DNA of 64,000 nt from Candidatus Aalborgicola bjergmarkensis (GCA_016708725.1 JADJFE010000007.1:186001-250000); one strand, 5' to 3'. Counted from the first letter of the stretch, positions 1-9,467 are shown. Notes: generated by a model from the letters alone, not told the origin. Numbers and translations are program-made.

Positions 1-177
1 GATATTCCAGCGTCTGCATCCACCCATGCTCGCTTGACTCTCGGTAAATTCGAAGTAGTTGCCGGGTTTTATGCCGGTAAATGACGGCATGTCTGCACGG
101 GGTGCATCTGCGGCCATTGCGGACAAGCAGCTGCCCAGTAGCAGTGCAACGGCTGCGACGCGGTGTTTAGTTAGCAT
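1..177 (-). CDS. Exported protein, 3' end outside the window
   Basis: Reading leftward from the ATG at 175-177 gives 59 open codons that run off the window edge. The N-terminus starts MLTKHR, followed by a hydrophobic stretch and AMAADA, which looks like a signal peptidase I site. The residues LGSC also leave a lipoprotein signal possible. The mature part begins with PSFTGIKPGNYFEF. I do not recognise the family. It lies downstream of pilD on the same strand, where many Burkholderiales have coaE, so the local order may be rearranged. Confidence 0.55.
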   Translation of the reverse strand, partial: MLTKHRVAAVALLLGSCLSAMAADAPRADMPSFTGIKPGNYFEFTESQASMGGCRRWNI

Positions 178-393
178 GGTAAAACGCCTTTTAAAAGGAA
201 AGTAAAGAAGTAGCAGCATCGCTACCGTTCCTGAGTATCACACCCCGCTTGCCTACTGTAAACCCCGATCCAACTTGCTGTGGAGAGTGGCCCAAACAGA
301 GGCATCAAGTACGGCGCTTTAGGTGCGGATGCTGCCGGTGTTGGTAGCATCGACTGCGCCATTTCCTAGACATTCCCTAGCCAATTCCTCCCC

Positions 394-1236
394 TTATATC
401 CCTAGGGACGCGCGCAAGGTATCGGGGCCGAGGATCAAGGCTGTCAGACCAGCCCCGGAGAGAAAGGGGCCGAATGGGATATAACCACCTGCGCGCAATC
501 CGCTGCTGAATTTCATGGCAGTGCCGACAATGGCGCCAATCACCGAAGCCAGCAAAATCATGGGGATCAATGCCTGCCAGCCAAACCACGCACCCAAAAC
601 GGCAAAGAGCTTGAAATCTCCATAACCCATGCCCTCCTTGCCGGTGAGCAACTTGAATCCCCAGTACACCAACCACAGCGAAAGATAACCGGCGACCGCA
701 CCCCAGAGCGCAACATCCAATCCCACGGGTATCCAGTGCAGGGCCGCAGCAACCAGCCCCAGCCACAGCAGCGGCAGCGTCAGATCGTCGGGCAACAAGG
801 TCGTGTCCCAATCAATCAACGCCAAGGCCAAAAGCGTTGCGGAAAAAATACACCAAGCTACTGCCTGCATGGAGACGCCCCAATTCCAGACGCAAAAGAC
901 AAACAGTCCACTGGTTGCTGCTTCCACCAGGGGGTAGCGCAGGCTGATGGGTGTTTTGCAGGCCGAGCAACGCCCCTGCAACCACAGATAACTGAGGATG
1001 GGCAGGTTTTCGAACCAGGCAATGGGGTGTTCGCAATGCGGGCAGCGCGAACGCGGCAGCATCAGATCGAAGCGTTCTCCCGCTGCCAAAGGTTTACCCG
1101 ACAGTTCGGCGCACTCCGCCGCCCACTGGCGCTCCAGCATTTTTGGCAGGCGATAAATAACGACGTTGAGGAAACTGCCAATCAGCAACCCCAACAAACC
1201 CAACAAGGAGGCTTCCAGCCACGGCGCATTCTGCAT
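394..1236 (-). CDS. pilD: Type IV prepilin peptidase / N-methyltransferase PilD
   Basis: PilD is an inner-membrane aspartic peptidase that cleaves the leader of type IV prepilins and type II pseudopilins and methylates the new N-terminus. The 280-residue product has the two cysteine pairs of the N-terminal zinc domain (C65/C68 and C90/C93) and then several membrane segments. The catalytic aspartates lie in LIDWDTTLLPDD (about residues 141-152) and GYGDFK (about 204-209). The frame stays open upstream, but MQNAPW at 1236 gives the normal family N-terminus, and a longer start would run into pilC. It is the last gene of a pilB-pilC-pilD operon, 22 bp after pilC, and probably also serves the pseudopilins that would export the lipase at 51342. 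Confidence 0.95.
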   Translation of the reverse strand: MQNAPWLEASLLGLLGLLIGSFLNVVIYRLPKMLERQWAAECAELSGKPLAAGERFDLMLPRSRCPHCEHPIAWFENLPILSYLWLQGRCSACKTPISLRYPLVEAATSGLFVFCVWNWGVSMQAVAWCIFSATLLALALIDWDTTLLPDDLTLPLLWLGLVAAALHWIPVGLDVALWGAVAGYLSLWLVYWGFKLLTGKEGMGYGDFKLFAVLGAWFGWQALIPMILLASVIGAIVGTAMKFSSGLRAGGYIPFGPFLSGAGLTALILGPDTLRASLGI

Positions 1237-1258
1237 CGTTTGCACAAATAAAAAGGTG

Positions 1259-2509
1259 TCAAACCACTTGACCGAGTTTGAAGATTGGCAGGTACATGGC
1301 CACCACGATGCCGCCGATGACTGTACCCAATACAACGATGATGATAGGTTCCATCAAGCTGGAAATACCGGCCACCATGTCATCCACCTCTGCTTCATAA
1401 AAGTCAGCCGCCTTGCCCAGCATATGGTCAATCGAGCCGGACTCTTCGCCAATGGCGCACATTTGCAACACCATCGACGGGAACAGGTTGACGTTGGTCA
1501 TGGCCACGGTAAGGCCGGTTCCAGTGGAAACCTCCTGCTGGATTTTGAGGGTGGCACTTTCAAAAACATAGTTGCCAGCCGCTCCCCCCACCGAGTCCAG
1601 TGCTTCCACCAACGGCACACCGGCGGCAAACATGGTTGACAAGGTGCGTGTCCAACGGGCAATACAGGACTTTTCCACCAGGGCGCCGAAAATTGGCAGC
1701 TTGAGCATGATCCGGTCCATGACTATCTGCATCTTCTTGTTGCGCTTCCAGGACTCCATAAAGAAGTAAAAACCACCGCCTATTCCGCCGAAGATCAGAT
1801 ACCAGTAACTGATAAAAAACTCGCTCATGGCAATAACCATCAGTGTGGGTGCCGGCAGTTCGCCGCCGAATGAGGAAAACACCTGCTTGAACGATGGAAT
1901 CACGAAAATCATGATCACCGCAACCACTACGAAGGCCACAATCAGTACGGTAATGGGATACATCAAGGCGGATTTGATTTTCGATTTGATGGCCTCGGTT
2001 TTTTCCATGTAGACCGCCAGGCGATCTAGCAACTGGTCCAGAATACCCGCAGCCTCACCAGCTTCCACCAGATTGCAATACAAGGCATCGAAATACAGCG
2101 GGTATTTGCGAAAAGCAACACTCAGCGATGTGCCGGTTTCCACGTCCACGCGAATGTCATTAAGCAACTTGGTAACGCTGGGGTTGGGGTTGCCCCGTCC
2201 AACAATGTCAAAGGCTTGCAACAAAGGCACGCCCGCCTTCATCATGGTAGCCAGCTGCCGGGTAAAAATTGCCAGATCTTTGGGTTTGATCGCCTTGCTC
2301 GAACCCATGCGGCGTTTTTTGATCTTGGAGGGGATAACGCCTTGTCGCCGCAAAGTTGCCTTGACCTGGTTTTCCCCGGCGGCACGAATCTCACCGCGTA
2401 CCTGTTTACCGTGGCGGTCTTTGCCTTCCCACTCAAAGACGACTTCCTTTGCTTCTTCGGATTTTGGCTTGGTTTTTGTGCTGGTACTGGTACTGGTATT
2501 GGTAGCCAT
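1259..2509 (-). CDS. pilC: Type IV pilus inner-membrane platform protein PilC
   Basis: PilC is the polytopic platform protein that couples the PilB motor to pilus assembly. The 416-residue product has the two repeated GspF domains (about residues 85-210 and 290-410), each ending in hydrophobic helices, which is the full family length. The first 20 residues are a low-complexity Ser/Thr/Asn/Lys tail encoded by GGTACT-type microrepeats. The start follows from that tail leading straight into VVFEWEGKDRHGK, the usual GspF-family opening. It sits 31 bp after pilB. Confidence 0.95.
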   Translation of the reverse strand: MATNTSTSTSTKTKPKSEEAKEVVFEWEGKDRHGKQVRGEIRAAGENQVKATLRRQGVIPSKIKKRRMGSSKAIKPKDLAIFTRQLATMMKAGVPLLQAFDIVGRGNPNPSVTKLLNDIRVDVETGTSLSVAFRKYPLYFDALYCNLVEAGEAAGILDQLLDRLAVYMEKTEAIKSKIKSALMYPITVLIVAFVVVAVIMIFVIPSFKQVFSSFGGELPAPTLMVIAMSEFFISYWYLIFGGIGGGFYFFMESWKRNKKMQIVMDRIMLKLPIFGALVEKSCIARWTRTLSTMFAAGVPLVEALDSVGGAAGNYVFESATLKIQQEVSTGTGLTVAMTNVNLFPSMVLQMCAIGEESGSIDHMLGKAADFYEAEVDDMVAGISSLMEPIIIVVLGTVIGGIVVAMYLPIFKLGQVV

Positions 2510-2540
2510 GGATTACCCCAAAGTTTTCGTTACACGTTGG

Positions 2541-4271
2541 TTATTCATTGGTGACGGCAAGGACTTCTTCCAAAGAGGTCAGACCAAGCTTGACTTTATT
2601 CAGGCCGGATTTCCGCAGGGAGCGCACACCTTCTATCTGTGCCTGTGTTGCAATATCCAATGCGCTGCCATCGCGCAAAATGATGCGCTGAATTTCTTCA
2701 CTGATCGGCATGACCTGGTAGATGCCCACGCGCCCCTTGTAGCCATTGTTGCACATGGAACACCCGACGGCATGATAGGGCTTCCAGCTTCCGTCCAATT
2801 CGGACTCATTGAATCCGGCCTTGACAAGTGCGGATTGTGGAACATCGAGCGGTGCCTTGCAATTCAGACACAATCGCCTGGCAAGACGTTGTGCCGTAAT
2901 CAGAATCACGCTGGAAGCGATATTGAATGGGGCAATGCCCATGTTGCGCATGCGCGTCAATGTCGTTGGTGCATCGTTGGTGTGCAAGGTTGACAGCACC
3001 AGGTGGCCGGTCTGCGCTGCCTTGATGGCAATGTCGGCGGTTTCCAGATCGCGGATTTCACCCACCATGATGATGTCCGGATCCTGGCGTAAAAATGATT
3101 TCAGCGCCACGGCAAATGTCAGGCCAGCCTTATCGTTGACATTGACCTGGTTGACCCCTGGCAGGTTGATTTCCGAGGGGTCTTCGGCAGTCGCAATGTT
3201 GACCCCTGGTTGGTTCAGCAAATTCAAACAGGTGTACAGCGACACCGTTTTACCCGAACCCGTGGGGCCGGTGACCAGAATCATGCCGTAGGGCCGGCCA
3301 ATGGCCTTGAGCAGGCGCTCCTTTTCTTCCGGCTCATAGCCCAGTGCATCAATGCCCAGTTTGGCGCTGCTGGGGTCCAGAATACGGATCACGATCTTTT
3401 CGCCAAACAGTGTGGGCAAGGTGCTTACCCGAAAGTCAATCACCCGATCCGGCCCGACCTTGAGTTTCATCTTGCCATCTTGCGGTATGCGTTTTTCGGA
3501 GATATCCATGCGCGAGATCACCTTGATGCGCGAGGCCAATTTTTCCTTGATGGCTATCGGGGGCGAGGCAATTTCACGCAGTTCACCGTCAATCCGGAAG
3601 CGAACCCGATAATGGTGTTCGTAGGGTTCGAAATGCAAGTCGGAGGCGCGCATACTGAATGCATCCAGCAGCATTTTTTGCAGGAAACGCACGACCGGCG
3701 CGTCTTCCACTTCCGACGTATTGGCTTTGTCGGTTTCGGACGTGTCATCCGTCACCTCCGCATCGAATTCGATCTCGCCAGCAAGGAGGTTCTCCATGGT
3801 ATCGCTGGCGGTAGTGGCGCTGGCCACCACCATTTTGGAGAGTTTGTCGTATTCGGCAATGACCCAGTCAACCCCCAATTGGGTGGAAAACTTGATTTTT
3901 TCTGCTGCGGACTGATCTGATGGGTCTGCAGTGGCAACAATCAGACGATTGCCGCGCTTGGCCAGCACCACGACCCGGTAATCACTGCAGATTTTGATAT
4001 CCAGCAAACCTTTGGGAAGCCGATGGGTATCGATGGCATCAAGGTCCAATAAGGGGGATGCAAATGCAACAGAAAGTGTATGCGCCAGATCGGCAGAAGA
4101 AACGGCGCCAGAACCAACCAGCTCGGCTATGAAACTTGTCTTTCCCGACACCGCCTTACGGTAGATATCTTCAGCGGACTTTTGTTCGAGTTTTCCAGCG
4201 GTAATAAGTGCCCTGCCGATACCGGGGAGGGCAATGCTGGCCGGGTTTTGCGGAATATCAGTAGTAGCCAT
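2541..4271 (-). CDS. pilB: Type IV pilus extension ATPase PilB
   Basis: PilB is the hexameric GspE-family ATPase that powers pilus polymerisation in the cytoplasm. The 576-residue protein has an N-terminal MshE/GspE domain, then a C-terminal ATPase domain. Walker A is GPTGSGKT (about residue 335), followed by an Asp box, Walker B and His box (DPDIIMVGEIRD, STLHTND). A CLNC...CSMC zinc tetracysteine lies near residues 455-500. I prefer MATTDIPQ at 4271. An in-frame ATG at 4295 would add eight residues, and neither has a clear Shine-Dalgarno. It is the first gene of the operon; its leader contains a 9-bp tandem repeat. Confidence 0.93.
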   Translation of the reverse strand: MATTDIPQNPASIALPGIGRALITAGKLEQKSAEDIYRKAVSGKTSFIAELVGSGAVSSADLAHTLSVAFASPLLDLDAIDTHRLPKGLLDIKICSDYRVVVLAKRGNRLIVATADPSDQSAAEKIKFSTQLGVDWVIAEYDKLSKMVVASATTASDTMENLLAGEIEFDAEVTDDTSETDKANTSEVEDAPVVRFLQKMLLDAFSMRASDLHFEPYEHHYRVRFRIDGELREIASPPIAIKEKLASRIKVISRMDISEKRIPQDGKMKLKVGPDRVIDFRVSTLPTLFGEKIVIRILDPSSAKLGIDALGYEPEEKERLLKAIGRPYGMILVTGPTGSGKTVSLYTCLNLLNQPGVNIATAEDPSEINLPGVNQVNVNDKAGLTFAVALKSFLRQDPDIIMVGEIRDLETADIAIKAAQTGHLVLSTLHTNDAPTTLTRMRNMGIAPFNIASSVILITAQRLARRLCLNCKAPLDVPQSALVKAGFNESELDGSWKPYHAVGCSMCNNGYKGRVGIYQVMPISEEIQRIILRDGSALDIATQAQIEGVRSLRKSGLNKVKLGLTSLEEVLAVTNE

Positions 4272-4300
4272 GACCGAATGAAGGATGAGTGTCAAATAAC

Positions 4301-4354
4301 AATAGCATCAATAGCATCAATAGCATCAATAGCATCAATAGCATCAATAGCATC
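4301..4354. repeat. Six perfect copies of a 9-bp unit upstream of pilB
   Basis: The unit AATAGCATC is repeated six times without mismatch, about 30 bp upstream of the pilB start. It lies in the 115-bp gap between nnr and pilB, where the leader or promoter of the pil operon should be. Copy number may vary between strains. Confidence 0.95.
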
Positions 4355-4386
4355 GTTGCTCGGGTAGTTAATGTAATTCTTTTTCT

Positions 4387-5853
4387 CTACAAGGAAAGTG
4401 CCAGAGTGTGGGCCGTCAGTGTTGCCGATAGCGATCCGGGCCAGTTATCGGCTGCTTTGCCATGCAAATACACTGCGTCACACGCAGCTGAAAAGCCTTC
4501 ATCGCCAGTGGCCAGACGCGCACCAATCAAGCCAGCCAGCACATCACCCGTGCCCGCCGTTGCCAGGCGCGCATTGCCACTGGCGTTGATGCGTGGCAGT
4601 TTTCCAGGTGCCGCAATCACCGAACCCGAGCCTTTGAGCACCACCGTACAGGAGAATTTTTGTGCCAGTTCACAAGCCGCCTCCAATCGGTTGGCCTGAA
4701 TTTCAACCGTATCCATGCCCAGCAAGCGCGCCGCCTCCAGGGGATGCGGCGTCAACACCGTCACGCACTCCCGACGATCCCGGCGATTACGCAGGCCATT
4801 TTGCAAAGACGCATCGCACGCAATGGCATTCAAGGCATCGGCATCCAGCACCAGCTGTCGGGACTGTGCCAGGATTTTTTCCATATGTGCGTGGATGGCC
4901 CCCCCCCCGCCACAACCGGCAACCACCGTCATGGCCGTGAAGTCCAGATCGGGCAAGGAGCGCAGCATGAGTTCCGGCTGGCAAAAGTCCAACGGAAATG
5001 GCGCCCCATCGAGCAAACCGACAAGGACACGCCCTGCGCCACCATGGAGTGCAGCGCGTGCAGCCAGTAGCGCCGCTCCTGCCATTCCCTGTTGCCCCCC
5101 AACAACAGCCACATCGCCGTAGCTGCCTTTGTGGGTGTTGTGCGCGCCGTATGCACGTGTTGCAATTTGTGCCACAGCATGCAACTCGGCGCACGCCCCT
5201 ATGGGTTCTGCCACGCCCAGGGAATCGAACCAGATGTCACCGCAGGCTGCGCGGCCATCGGCGGTAAAAAGTCCAGGTTTGAGCGTCAGCAAACTCACGG
5301 TGACATCGGCCTTGACGTGCAAGGGGCCAGCAACACCCGTGTCAGCATCGAGACCGCTGGGTACGTCAACGGCAATGACGGGCGCAGTGTGGGTGTTGAT
5401 TTGCGCGATCCACTCACTGCAGCGCGCATCAAATGCCCGCAAACGGCCAATGCCAAATAAAGCATCCATGCACAAATCGTACTGCGCTGGCACGGCATCA
5501 GCAAACGTCACACCGCTTTGCACGGCTGCGGCATACGCTGCGGCTGCGTCTGCGGGTAGGCGCTCTGCAGCGCCAAGACACGTCACCACAGGGGACTTGC
5601 CCCAGATTTTCAGATGCCTGGCCGCTTCAAAGCCATCACCACCATTGTTGCCAGGACCACATGGCACCCAGATCATCCTGGCGTGCGGTGCCACGGCCAG
5701 GGCCAGACGCGCAACCGCCAGACCGGCCCTTTGCATCAGGGTGTGCGGCGGCAGTTCTGCTGCGGCGGACACCTCCAACGCACGTGCCACATCGCAACGA
5801 AACAGCCGTCTTGTGACATACCCGCCAAAAATGCGCTCAGAATTCGTAGACAT
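4387..5853 (-). CDS. nnr: Bifunctional NAD(P)H-hydrate repair enzyme (epimerase + ADP-dependent dehydratase)
   Basis: This enzyme repairs hydrated NADH/NADPH. The N-terminal YjeF domain epimerises the hydrate and the C-terminal domain dehydrates it with ADP. The 488-residue product has the epimerase domain at about 1-210, with PCGPGNNGGDGFEAARHL, and the dehydratase domain at about 220-480. Key dehydratase motifs are LVLDADALNAIA, VLTPHPLEAARLLG and the C-terminal GTGDVLAGLIGA. The frame extends upstream, but MSTNSERIF at 5853 limits overlap with the previous gene to 17 bp. A run of ten G on the coding strand sits near residue 316. Confidence 0.93.
   Translation of the reverse strand: MSTNSERIFGGYVTRRLFRCDVARALEVSAAAELPPHTLMQRAGLAVARLALAVAPHARMIWVPCGPGNNGGDGFEAARHLKIWGKSPVVTCLGAAERLPADAAAAYAAAVQSGVTFADAVPAQYDLCMDALFGIGRLRAFDARCSEWIAQINTHTAPVIAVDVPSGLDADTGVAGPLHVKADVTVSLLTLKPGLFTADGRAACGDIWFDSLGVAEPIGACAELHAVAQIATRAYGAHNTHKGSYGDVAVVGGQQGMAGAALLAARAALHGGAGRVLVGLLDGAPFPLDFCQPELMLRSLPDLDFTAMTVVAGCGGGGAIHAHMEKILAQSRQLVLDADALNAIACDASLQNGLRNRRDRRECVTVLTPHPLEAARLLGMDTVEIQANRLEAACELAQKFSCTVVLKGSGSVIAAPGKLPRINASGNARLATAGTGDVLAGLIGARLATGDEGFSAACDAVYLHGKAADNWPGSLSATLTAHTLALSL
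4899..4908. repeat. Ten-base C/G homopolymer inside nnr
   Basis: Ten consecutive C on the plus strand (G on the coding strand) encode part of GCGGGGAIH in the dehydratase domain. The frame is intact at this length. Any change of length not divisible by three would truncate the enzyme. Confidence 0.9.
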
Positions 5854-6724
5854 CACCTTCACGCGCCAGCCGGATGTCCACGCCTTCGGCCACAGCCGCG
5901 TTGGCGGCAAGCGCTTCCTGAAACACTTTCTCTAATGCATCGTCACTGCGGGTAGGCTCATGGTGCGTGCAAAACAGCACCTTGGCGCCTGCTTTCCTGG
6001 CACTGGCAATGCTCATGCTGTAGGTTCCATGCCCCCAACCGCGCTTGGCAGGGTATTCGGCATCGGTATAAGAACAATCGGCAATAAACACATCCACACC
6101 ATCCAGCGCTGCATGAATCATGGCCGCCTTGTCGTCCACGAATACCTGGTATTCCTCATGGCCATCTTCGCCAGGCTCGTAGATGTTATAAGGAGGTTCG
6201 TGATCACCTGTGAAAAACACCGACTTGCCATCACTTTCAATCCGATAGCCGAAGTTGATGACCGGATGGTTCAGCAAATATGGCGTGACCACGGCAGAGC
6301 CAATCTGAATGGACTCACCCGGAACCAGCGTGACATATTCGATGTGCGCTTTCATTTCCGCTTCACGTACCGGGAAATAACTGTACTGCAGCTGCACCGC
6401 CATTACCTGCTCAATCCCTTTCCCCGAAACCGGGTCAAAGCTACCATGCAAGCGCAAGGTATTGCCGGGAATGAAGTTCGGAATGAAAAACGGCAAACCC
6501 TGAATATGGTCCCAATGCGAGTGGGTAATCAACACGTTAGCAGTAATCGGCAGCTCGGCCAGTAAAGTCTGCGACAAGGGAAATATGCCGGTTCCCGCAT
6601 CCAGAATGATGAGTTCATTGTGGTCGGTGCGAATCTCGATGCAGGTTGTGTTGCCGCCGTAACGAACCGTTTTCGGCCCAGGCGATGCAATGGATCCGCG
6701 TACTCCCCAAAATCTGACTTTCAT
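5837..6724 (-). CDS. MBL-fold metallo-hydrolase
   Basis: The 295-residue cytoplasmic protein is of the metallo-beta-lactamase fold. It opens with MKVRFWGVRGSIASPG, followed by a YGGNTTCIE strand, the metal-binding HSHWDHIQG (about residues 68-76) and a later TGDHEPPYN. This opening is typical of a family of uncharacterised single-domain MBL hydrolases often found near cyclic-nucleotide or signalling genes. The substrate cannot be read from the sequence. The stop codon overlaps nnr by 17 bp, so the two are probably co-transcribed. Confidence 0.85.
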   Translation of the reverse strand: MKVRFWGVRGSIASPGPKTVRYGGNTTCIEIRTDHNELIILDAGTGIFPLSQTLLAELPITANVLITHSHWDHIQGLPFFIPNFIPGNTLRLHGSFDPVSGKGIEQVMAVQLQYSYFPVREAEMKAHIEYVTLVPGESIQIGSAVVTPYLLNHPVINFGYRIESDGKSVFFTGDHEPPYNIYEPGEDGHEEYQVFVDDKAAMIHAALDGVDVFIADCSYTDAEYPAKRGWGHGTYSMSIASARKAGAKVLFCTHHEPTRSDDALEKVFQEALAANAAVAEGVDIRLAREGDVYEF

Positions 6725-6932
6725 GCTTGTGCCTTTTTTGCGCTGAGGGGTGGTATGTTACACTCGCGCCGCCTTGCCGTGGGGCGCTTTTGACAGGCGT
6801 CCGATGCTGCAGGCAATTCAATCGCAAACCGGACCCCGTCAAGGTGTTGACCCGCGAGAGTTGGCAGATTTTGTTGCTCTTGCTTTGGCAATTAAGGGGC
6901 CGGATTTTAGACCCAACCTTTGAAAGTTATTC
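6725..6932 (+). promoter_or_regulatory. Promoter and leader region of rpsB-tsf
   Basis: This 208-bp gap between the divergent MBL gene and rpsB holds a possible promoter: TTGCGC, 15 bp, then TACACT near 6740-6765. It leaves a GC-rich leader of about 160 nt. rpsB leaders in many proteobacteria are bound by S2 for autoregulation. I see no motif that proves it here. Confidence 0.35.
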
Positions 6933-7694
6933 ATGGCAACAACAATGCGCGAGATGCTGGAAGCCGGTGTCCACTTTGGACATCAGACCCGTTTCTGGAA
7001 TCCCAAGATGGCCCCTTATATTTTTGGTCATCGCAACAAGATTCACATTATCAACCTGGAAAAATCGCTGCCGATGTTCCAGGATGCTACTAAATTCATC
7101 CGCCAATTGACCGCAAGGCGTGGCACCATCCTGATGGTCGGAACCAAGCGCCAGGCACGTGAGATTGTGGCCGCCGAGGCGCAACGTGCCGGGATTCCTT
7201 ACGTTGACCAACGTTGGTTGGGAGGTATGTTGACCAATTTCAAGACGGTCAAGACATCCATCAAACGCCTCAAGGAAATGAAGGTGCGGCAAGAATCCGG
7301 TTTGGAAAACATGAGCAAAAAGGAACAACTCATGTTTGCCCGTGAACTGCAAAAACTTGAAAGAGACATCGGGGGCATCCAGGATATGACCGGCTTGCCA
7401 GACGCGATTTTTATCATTGATGTGGGTTATCACAAGATCGCCGTTGCCGAAGCACGCAAACTTGGAATTCCGTTGATCGGGGTGGTGGATTCCAACCACT
7501 CACCTGAAGGTATCGACTACGTTGTTCCAGGCAATGACGATTCTTCCAAGGCTGTAACCTTGTATGCGCGGGGTGTCGCAGACGCCATTCTGGAAGGTCG
7601 CGCCAATGCCATGGACGATGTTGTCAAGGCGGTATCCGCCGAGGATGATGGTGGCAACGATGAGTTTGTGGAAGTGCATGAAGCCACAGCCTGA
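6933..7694 (+). CDS. rpsB: 30S ribosomal protein S2
   Basis: S2 binds the head-body junction of the 30S subunit and is needed for S1 assembly. The 253-residue product starts MATTMREMLEAGVHFGHQT and carries the conserved FGHRNKIHIINLEKS, QRWLGGMLTNF and IPLIGVVDSNHSP segments. The acidic C-terminal tail is normal for betaproteobacteria. It is the first gene of a large block and is separated from tsf by a terminator hairpin. Confidence 0.98.
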   Translation: MATTMREMLEAGVHFGHQTRFWNPKMAPYIFGHRNKIHIINLEKSLPMFQDATKFIRQLTARRGTILMVGTKRQAREIVAAEAQRAGIPYVDQRWLGGMLTNFKTVKTSIKRLKEMKVRQESGLENMSKKEQLMFARELQKLERDIGGIQDMTGLPDAIFIIDVGYHKIAVAEARKLGIPLIGVVDSNHSPEGIDYVVPGNDDSSKAVTLYARGVADAILEGRANAMDDVVKAVSAEDDGGNDEFVEVHEATA

Positions 7695-7717
7695 GTCTCA
7701 TCTGCCCGAAAAGGGGC

Positions 7718-7742
7718 AAAGGGGCATATTGCCCCTTTTTTT
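7718..7742 (+). terminator. Intrinsic terminator/attenuator between rpsB and tsf
   Basis: A perfect 9-bp stem (AAAGGGGCA / TGCCCCTTT) with a 3-nt loop is followed by a run of T. It lies 23 bp after the rpsB stop and would reduce tsf transcription relative to rpsB, as in other proteobacterial rpsB-tsf operons. Confidence 0.85.
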
Positions 7743-7781
7743 AGCCTTTATTGAATACTGAATCGATTACGGAGAAACGAA

Positions 7782-8705
7782 ATGGCTGCAATTACCGCAA
7801 GCATGGTGGCTGAACTGCGTGGAAAAACCGATGCCCCCATGATGGAATGCAAAAAAGCCCTCACCGAAGCTGCAGGCGACATGGTCAAGGCTGAAGAGAT
7901 ATTGCGTGTAAAACTCGGTAGCAAGGCCGGCAAGGCAGCAGCACGCATTACGGCCGAAGGCGTTGTGGCATGCTACATGGAAGGCACACTCGGTGCACTG
8001 GTTGAAGTCAATTGTGAAACTGATTTCGTGACTAAAAATGAAAGCTTCCAGGGGTTGTCCAATGCTGCGGCTACCCTGGTAGCAAAGCACGACCCCGCAG
8101 ACATCACAGCCCTGGGCGCGCTGGCCTACACACAGGATGGTTTTGGCCCGACGCTGGAAGATGTACGCAAGGGATTGATCGGAAAAATTGGCGAAAACAT
8201 GTCGTTTCGCCGTTTCAAGCGCTTTGCTTCAGGCGCGCAGCTGGCCTCTTATCTGCACGGCACCCGCATCGGCGTGGTTGTCGAGTTTGAGGGCGACGCC
8301 GTGGCTGCCAAGGATGTGGCGATGCACGTGGCCGCTATGAAGCCGGTGGCTTTGACCAGTGCGGACGTACCAGCCGAATTGGTGGAGCGCGAGCGTTCTG
8401 TGGCGGCAGCGAAGGCAACAGAAGATGCCAATACTGCAACAGCAGCGGGCAAACCCGTTCAGTCAGCAGATATTGTTGCCAAGCGTATTGAAGGGGGTGT
8501 ACAAAAGTTCCTCAAGGAAGTGTCCCTTTTCAACCAGACCTTCGTCAAAAATGACAAGCAAACGGTGGAGCAAATGCTCAAAGCTGCAGGAACCACTGTC
8601 AAAGCCTTTACCCTGTACGTTGTCGGCGAAGGCATCGAGAAAAAAGTGGACGACTTTGCCGCCGAGGTTGCCGCCCAGGTTGCCGCCGCCAAGCAATCCA
8701 CCTAG
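7782..8705 (+). CDS. tsf: Translation elongation factor Ts
   Basis: EF-Ts is the nucleotide exchange factor for EF-Tu. The 307-residue protein has the N-terminal UBA-like region with LRGKTDAPMMECKKAL, then the paired dimerisation domains with EVNCETDFV near residue 80. The C-terminus ends VAAQVAAAKQST. An AACGGAGAAACG ribosome site precedes the ATG. Confidence 0.98.
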   Translation: MAAITASMVAELRGKTDAPMMECKKALTEAAGDMVKAEEILRVKLGSKAGKAAARITAEGVVACYMEGTLGALVEVNCETDFVTKNESFQGLSNAAATLVAKHDPADITALGALAYTQDGFGPTLEDVRKGLIGKIGENMSFRRFKRFASGAQLASYLHGTRIGVVVEFEGDAVAAKDVAMHVAAMKPVALTSADVPAELVERERSVAAAKATEDANTATAAGKPVQSADIVAKRIEGGVQKFLKEVSLFNQTFVKNDKQTVEQMLKAAGTTVKAFTLYVVGEGIEKKVDDFAAEVAAQVAAAKQST

Positions 8706-8722
8706 GACAGTCGGAGCCATCC

Positions 8723-9445
8723 ATGCATTCTGAAAAGCCCACTTGCAAACGCATTTTGCTCAAGCTGTCTGGAGAGGCGTTGATGGGGGACGACCACTTT
8801 GGCATCAACCGCAGCACGATTGTGCGCATGGTGGATGAGATTGCCGAAGTCACCGCTCTGGGCGTGGAACTGGCGGTGGTGATTGGTGGTGGCAATATTT
8901 TCCGTGGTGTCGCCGGTGGGTCGGTGGGCATGGACCGTGCGACGGCCGACTATATGGGCATGTTGGCCACGGTGATGAATGCACTGGCCCTGGCTGACAC
9001 CATGAACAAGGCGGGGTTGGTGGCCCGCGTGATGTCGGCTATCAGTATTGAGCAAGTGGTTGAGCCCTATGTGCGGCCCAAAGCCCTGCAATACCTTGAA
9101 GAGGGTAAGGTTGTGATTTTTGCAGCCGGGACAGGGAATCCGTTTTTTACCACCGATACTGCAGCCGCCTTGCGCGCGGCAGAGATAGGGGCCGAGATTG
9201 TGCTCAAGGCAACCAAAGTGGACGGCGTCTACACAGCGGACCCGAAAAAGGACGCCACTGCAACGCGGTACTCCAAAATCACCTTCAACGAAGCTATGAC
9301 ACGCAATCTGGGAATCATGGACGCAACGGCATTCGCCCTGTGCCGTGACCAGAAGTTGCCCATCAAGGTATTCTCCATCATCAAGCACGGAGCACTCAAG
9401 CGGGTCATATTGGGCGAAGACGAAGGTACACTGGTTTACGTGTGA
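8723..9445 (+). CDS. pyrH: UMP kinase
   Basis: PyrH phosphorylates UMP to UDP in pyrimidine synthesis and belongs to the amino-acid kinase fold. The 240-residue product shows KRILLKLSGEALMG at the N-terminus, VIGGGNIFRG (about residues 53-62), GTGNPFFTTDTAA and VDGVYTADPKK near 170. It starts 17 bp after tsf in the usual order. Confidence 0.98.
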   Translation: MHSEKPTCKRILLKLSGEALMGDDHFGINRSTIVRMVDEIAEVTALGVELAVVIGGGNIFRGVAGGSVGMDRATADYMGMLATVMNALALADTMNKAGLVARVMSAISIEQVVEPYVRPKALQYLEEGKVVIFAAGTGNPFFTTDTAAALRAAEIGAEIVLKATKVDGVYTADPKKDATATRYSKITFNEAMTRNLGIMDATAFALCRDQKLPIKVFSIIKHGALKRVILGEDEGTLVYV

Positions 9446-9467
9446 TACATGTTTGGGATTTTGGATT

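Noticed and set aside
2073..2993. 306-codon plus-strand frame over pilC/pilB
   Set aside because: Antisense to well-conserved pilus genes, no domain pattern in the translation.
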